This document shows positions 7,501 to 9,738 of a stretch of DNA of 9,738 bases, in pieces. This stretch comes from an uncultured Collinsella sp. (GTDB lineage: Bacteria > Actinomycetota > Coriobacteriia > Coriobacteriales > Coriobacteriaceae), in assembly GCA_902494945.1 (NCBI GenBank), contig CABUVF010000076.1:1-9738 (forward strand), in the 5' to 3' direction. The notes beneath the pieces are model-generated. The model was not told where the DNA came from, ran no database searches, and was given only the letters and a program-made list of their open reading frames with translations. The number at the start of each line of letters is the position of its first letter. Positions within the stretch are counted from its first letter, which is position 1. The translations under genes and the position numbers were made by a program.

Positions 7501-8325
7501 CTCGCGGCGCAGGTAGTGGAAGTCGTTGGTGGCGATGACCTTGACGCCTACCTGCTTGGCGATGTCGATGAGCGTGCGGTCCATCTGCTCATCGGTCAGG
7601 CCGTTGTCGGTGGTGATGCCGTGTTCCTGGATCTCGATATAAAAGTCGCCGGGTTCAAAGGTATCGCGGAAGGTCTCGGCCCACTTGATGGCGCCCTCCA
7701 TGTCACCGCGGTCGATGTATTTGGGAATGATGCCCGCGATGCAGGCGCTGGTGCAGATCATGCCCTTGGCGTGGCGGCGCAGGTTGTCGAGCGTCACGCG
7801 CGGCTTGTAGTAAAAGCCCTGCACGGCTGCCTCGGAGACCGTCTGCATCAGGTTGACGTAGCCCTCCTGGTCCTTGGCCAGAAGGATCATGTGGTAGAGC
7901 TCGGGCTTATGGTCGCGAGCAAGGGTCTCGTCCGGCGTAAAGTAGACCTCGCAGCCAAAGATGGGCTTGATGACCAGGGGCGGTTTGAGCTCGTCGATGT
8001 TGCCCTTCTCGTCCCACATGGCCATGTCTTTGACGTACTGGGCATGCTCGCGCGGGTTTGCCTCGGGGTCGGGCTCCACCAGCTCGTCGCGGCGATCCTT
8101 TTCCAAAAAGGCCTTGTCGTGACTCCAGGTTTTGTACTCAGGCGTGTTGTGGTTGACGGCGTCGCAGGCCAGCGCCAGGTCGGGCACGCCATACATGTAG
8201 CCGTGGTCGGTAATGGCGACGGCGGGCATGCCCAGCTCTACGGCGCGATTGACCATATCCTGGATACGGGTTGCGCCGTCGAGCATGGAGAAAACGGTGT
8301 GGTTGTGCAGATGGACGAATGCCAT
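4522..8325 (-). CDS. dnaE: DNA polymerase III alpha subunit (replicative C-family polymerase), 1267 aa
   Basis: This is the catalytic subunit of the replicative polymerase. The N-terminal PHP domain keeps its metal-binding pattern: H5, H7, D16, H41 (TDHG), E126 (GCEV), H145 (YHMI), the cysteine in CTSACI, and Asp and His in TNDFHY. This suggests a working proofreading nuclease, as in mycobacterial DnaE1. The polymerase aspartates are D467 and D469 in PDIDMDF and D629 in KMDFLGLRTL. A helix-hairpin-helix (GIRGVGTGVAQAI) lies at about 914-950, a clamp-binding motif QTSFFDMF at 1002-1009, and an OB fold at about 1090-1170. Compared with the usual 1150-1190 residues the protein is long, because of about 60 extra residues at 58-117 inside the PHP domain and about 13 extra around 787-805 (TSTVLHWEDGSDETTYDHW). 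The ATG at 8323-8325 has GGAG 8 nt upstream. The SNF2 helicase gene follows after 28 bp. No intein or frameshift was seen. Confidence 0.98.
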   Translation of the reverse strand: MAFVHLHNHTVFSMLDGATRIQDMVNRAVELGMPAVAITDHGYMYGVPDLALACDAVNHNTPEYKTWSHDKAFLEKDRRDELVEPDPEANPREHAQYVKDMAMWDEKGNIDELKPPLVIKPIFGCEVYFTPDETLARDHKPELYHMILLAKDQEGYVNLMQTVSEAAVQGFYYKPRVTLDNLRRHAKGMICTSACIAGIIPKYIDRGDMEGAIKWAETFRDTFEPGDFYIEIQEHGITTDNGLTDEQMDRTLIDIAKQVGVKVIATNDFHYLRREDAPVQDVIMCIGMNAKVDDPNRMRMTGSEFYMKTEEEMRAMFPYCPEACDNTLEIADKCYVELDWDSIILPRFPLLDPGETHESQFRRECEKGLRQHYGDDWATREIGGVNIKERFEYEYKVICDKGFAAYFLIVAEYVQWAKDNGIGVGPGRGSAAGAIVAYAMNITAFDPLENGLMFERFLSPQRTEMPDIDMDFDDERRLEVVEHVRQLYGPEKVTHVITYSTIKAKQAINDAARVLDYPVYMGQRLSKMVSSDPKVKLKQVLEKQPGKEDLFNPDFAEAYKKDDDARRIIDTALSIEGLTRGEGVHACAVLICRDPVNEHVPTKLDTKGGVEITQYEGHTVADMGLLKMDFLGLRTLTVISKAKANIKKNFGIDIKEEEIPFDDPEIFKLMGSGHTAGVFQVESAGMTATIKNMKPTEYKHVVALIALYRPGPLGAGMVSSYINRMNGKEPAVSYDDRLDDILGETYGTMVYQEQVMLISVEMCGFSKGESDSRIRKPVAKKKIKLLTSTVLHWEDGSDETTYDHWMNGAIKNNYTREVAQKIWDDVLEFASYAFNKSHSAGYAILVMQTAWLKAHYPHEYMAAVLTSYTGKTDKIVHYVSACRHDGIPVLSPDVNESGTEFTATKEGVRFGLAGIRGVGTGVAQAIIAEREAGGPFKTLHDFVERVDSSQANRRVIESLIKAGAFDSTGYPRRQMMHFVDKNNPENIIDAAVKRQKDRASGQTSFFDMFGDVEGSGFEVSVPDPDGQEWDRHLKLSQEKEVLGIYVSDHPLRPFEYALAKARDFSFSQIDTGYEVQNPTGGTINQEIPEGKALWWAGMVSSVSKRVTKNGDPMGIVQLEDMEGEATVVVFPKTYKEAEGYLYGEVDPETGAQLSDAFVRIKGKLERSDRGDQIIAQEIVPLELNEENNKPKVFEVMVPNSRFSQGNMARLATVLTANPGGDRVEIFIEQVDGRVLRAEVPSKVNARSIPLLAEAKAIVGNQGRVTVI

Positions 8326-8565
8326 GTGATGAGCTCCGATGCGGGTTCGTGTTCTGACTGAACGATTTTACCGCACGGCGCGGATAGCACCCGAACCTAG
8401 CCAAACCCACACGGGCAGTCTTTTTGGGACCTTCAAAAAGGGGAATGAGGGCATCCAGATATATCGAGTATTACTGGAACCCCGGCGATGCGCGGAATGA
8501 TTTGTGACGAATAGTCATGTCCATCAAGAAGGCTCGACGCTTCGGATAGCTCGTCAATCGATATA
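8326..8565. other. Intergenic spacer between the transporter gene and dnaE
   Basis: These 240 bp hold no gene I can support. On the minus strand, TAAAAT (8365-8370) matches five of six bases of a -10 box about 40 nt before the dnaE ATG, but no good -35 hexamer lies 16-19 nt upstream, so a dnaE promoter here is only tentative. An inverted repeat occurs at 8420-8440. The palindrome GATATATC occurs twice, at 8458-8465 and 8560-8567, the second overlapping the transporter stop codon. Base composition shifts from GC-rich near dnaE to AT-richer from roughly 8420 onward. I found no clear intrinsic terminator for the transporter gene. Confidence 0.6.
8420..8440. repeat. 7-bp perfect inverted repeat
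   Basis: CTTTTTG (8420-8426) and CAAAAAG (8434-8440) are exact reverse complements separated by 7 nt. The stem is AT-rich and no T tract follows outside it on either strand, so it is a poor intrinsic terminator. It lies near the change in base composition between dnaE and the transporter gene. Confidence 0.6.
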
Positions 8566-9738
8566 TCAATTCTTGGAGACCTGTATTCCAACCATTTTTA
8601 ATGAAACAACGGCGGTAATTGCTATCGCGATTGCACCAATAATACCGAGCGCTATCTGAATGGGATATAACCCCAACACATGTCCAAATATGGAGAAAAA
8701 CACTGCAGAAAAGAGAGCCCTTACCAGAGACGCGACGGAAAGGATCGTCGCGCGGAGATCGTCCGCTATAGCGTCTTGGATTAAGTTTTCCGAAGTGATG
8801 TACACCACTTCTGGGAGAAAACAAAGCACCATGCTAAGGCCAAACAAACACAGCGGATTTGAAGCGAACCACGGAAGAATCATGAAAAGGCCAGCCTCGA
8901 TTAGCATCGAGCCGAGCATGGTATTTCTTTTCCCGAAACGCGATGAGAAGAAATCTGCTGCAATGTAGGCCGTCGCATTTACTGCATAGGATGCACCGAA
9001 AAAGATTCCTATTATGGAGACGGGAGCATCAAATGCGTCGAATACCAACTGATTCAAGTTGTAATAACTCCCATAGAATCCGTCGAGCATGCTTGTGCCG
9101 ATTAGAAGAAGCAATACCGCAAAAGCGGATTCTCCAACACGCCAGGTTTCGCGTCTGAACATCTTGGCCGCGTCAAACCTTCCCTTTTCAGAGCTTTCAG
9201 AACGGGTCGCTTCCGTCCTCTCAATGGGATACAGAAGGGAAAGCTGCAGAAGATAGAAAACGGAGACGCATACGTAGAGGGCACTCCAAGATACTTGGGC
9301 AATGAAAGATCCGAGTACGATTGCCGCTCCCGTCGCGATTGATTGCGCGGCAAGCAGCCGAGCATTGATGGTGAGAAAGCGCTCTTCTTGACCGGAGCTT
9401 CGGACAATTTCATATAAAAGTGCTTGTTCTGATCCCGATTGAAGGGAGTAGGCGAGTGCCTCAACAAGGGAAAGCACGACGAGAAAAGGGCCTGAAAGCA
9501 ACAGCATGCCAGCTGTATGGAAGAAAAGCAGCAGCACGCCCACTTGAATCGAAAACTTCTTTCCAAAGAAATCGCCTACCAGCCCTGTTGGTAGCTCGAG
9601 GACGACCGTTGCGATGTTGAACAGGGCTTGATAAAGCGCGATTTCCGTGACAGACATTCCTTTCTCCGCAAGGAAAAGTAGAAACACTCCCCGATTTAAA
9701 ACAAATCCCGCGAGAACGAAAAAGGCGGAATAGATGTG
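8566..9738 (-). CDS. Major facilitator superfamily (MFS) transporter, 5' end outside window
   Basis: This is an integral membrane secondary transporter; 390 residues plus the stop (TGA, 8566-8568) are visible. The frame stays open to the window edge and the first visible residues (HIYSAFFVLAGFVLNRGVFL) form the first membrane helix. An internal GTG at 9685-9687 therefore lies inside that helix and is not the start; only a short N-terminus should be missing. The segment ELPTGLVGDFFGKK (visible residues about 48-61) is the MFS loop 2-3 signature. SGSEQALLYE follows in the fourth-helix region, typical of a subfamily often annotated as drug or sugar efflux. About ten further hydrophobic segments follow, with a charged loop (about 170-204) between helices 6 and 7. 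The protein ends just after the last helix. The substrate cannot be told from sequence. G+C is lower than in neighbouring genes (sampled 60-base lines 48-58%), and codons ending in A or T are frequent, consistent with horizontal transfer. Confidence 0.9.
   Translation of the reverse strand, partial: HIYSAFFVLAGFVLNRGVFLLFLAEKGMSVTEIALYQALFNIATVVLELPTGLVGDFFGKKFSIQVGVLLLFFHTAGMLLLSGPFLVVLSLVEALAYSLQSGSEQALLYEIVRSSGQEERFLTINARLLAAQSIATGAAIVLGSFIAQVSWSALYVCVSVFYLLQLSLLYPIERTEATRSESSEKGRFDAAKMFRRETWRVGESAFAVLLLLIGTSMLDGFYGSYYNLNQLVFDAFDAPVSIIGIFFGASYAVNATAYIAADFFSSRFGKRNTMLGSMLIEAGLFMILPWFASNPLCLFGLSMVLCFLPEVVYITSENLIQDAIADDLRATILSVASLVRALFSAVFFSIFGHVLGLYPIQIALGIIGAIAIAITAVVSLKMVGIQVSKN

Noticed and set aside
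6694..8361. Long plus-strand open frame (555 codons) opposite dnaE
   Set aside because: It lies antisense to highly conserved DnaE motifs and its Val/Leu/Gly/His-rich translation mirrors the dnaE codons; there is no ribosome binding site or recognisable domain.
8458..8567. Two copies of the palindrome GATATATC as paired operator sites
   Set aside because: Only 8 bp, AT-rich, 102 bp apart, one overlapping a stop codon; flanking bases do not extend the match.
8471..8824. Minus-strand open frame of 117 codons overlapping the transporter's 3' end
   Set aside because: Its first two thirds lie out of frame within the transporter's last membrane helices; composition is basic and low in pattern, and there is no ribosome binding site.

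Overview
The window looks like chromosomal DNA from a GC-rich anaerobic bacterium. Codon choice, a one-iron superoxide reductase, and an actinobacterial-style DnaE with an intact PHP domain suggest a Coriobacteriia member such as Collinsella. That placement is inferred from resemblance, not from a search. All five protein genes lie on the minus strand, so the biological order runs from high to low coordinates.

Right part (8566-9738): a major facilitator superfamily transporter, cut off at its 5' end by the window edge. It is visibly lower in GC than the rest, with sampled 60-base lines at 48-58% G+C, and may be a recent arrival. A 240-bp AT-richer spacer (8326-8565) separates it from the next gene.

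Centre (1029-8325): dnaE, the replicative DNA polymerase III alpha subunit (1267 aa), is followed after only 28 bp by a SWIM-type SNF2 helicase (1154 aa). The two are almost certainly co-transcribed. DnaE keeps its metal-binding PHP residues, the three catalytic aspartates, a helix-hairpin-helix, a clamp-binding motif and an OB fold. It also carries an unusual insertion of about 60 residues inside the PHP domain and a smaller one after the RKxxxKK segment.

Left part (1-1028): a 120-aa superoxide reductase has a complete iron site but an N-terminal segment without the usual cysteines. A candidate terminator follows it. The last gene is the start of a nitrilase-domain protein, most likely NAD+ synthetase (NadE), truncated by the window edge. 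Two of its three expected nitrilase catalytic residues appear to be replaced.

The genes are mainly housekeeping: replication, a helicase probably acting on DNA or nucleoprotein, oxidative-stress defence and cofactor synthesis, plus one transporter. I found no CRISPR array, insertion sequence, tRNA, rRNA or recognisable defence cluster, and nothing I would call a new multi-gene system. The points most worth checking are the degenerate nitrilase site, the PHP insertion in DnaE, the dnaE-SNF2 pairing and the compositional break near 8400-8570.
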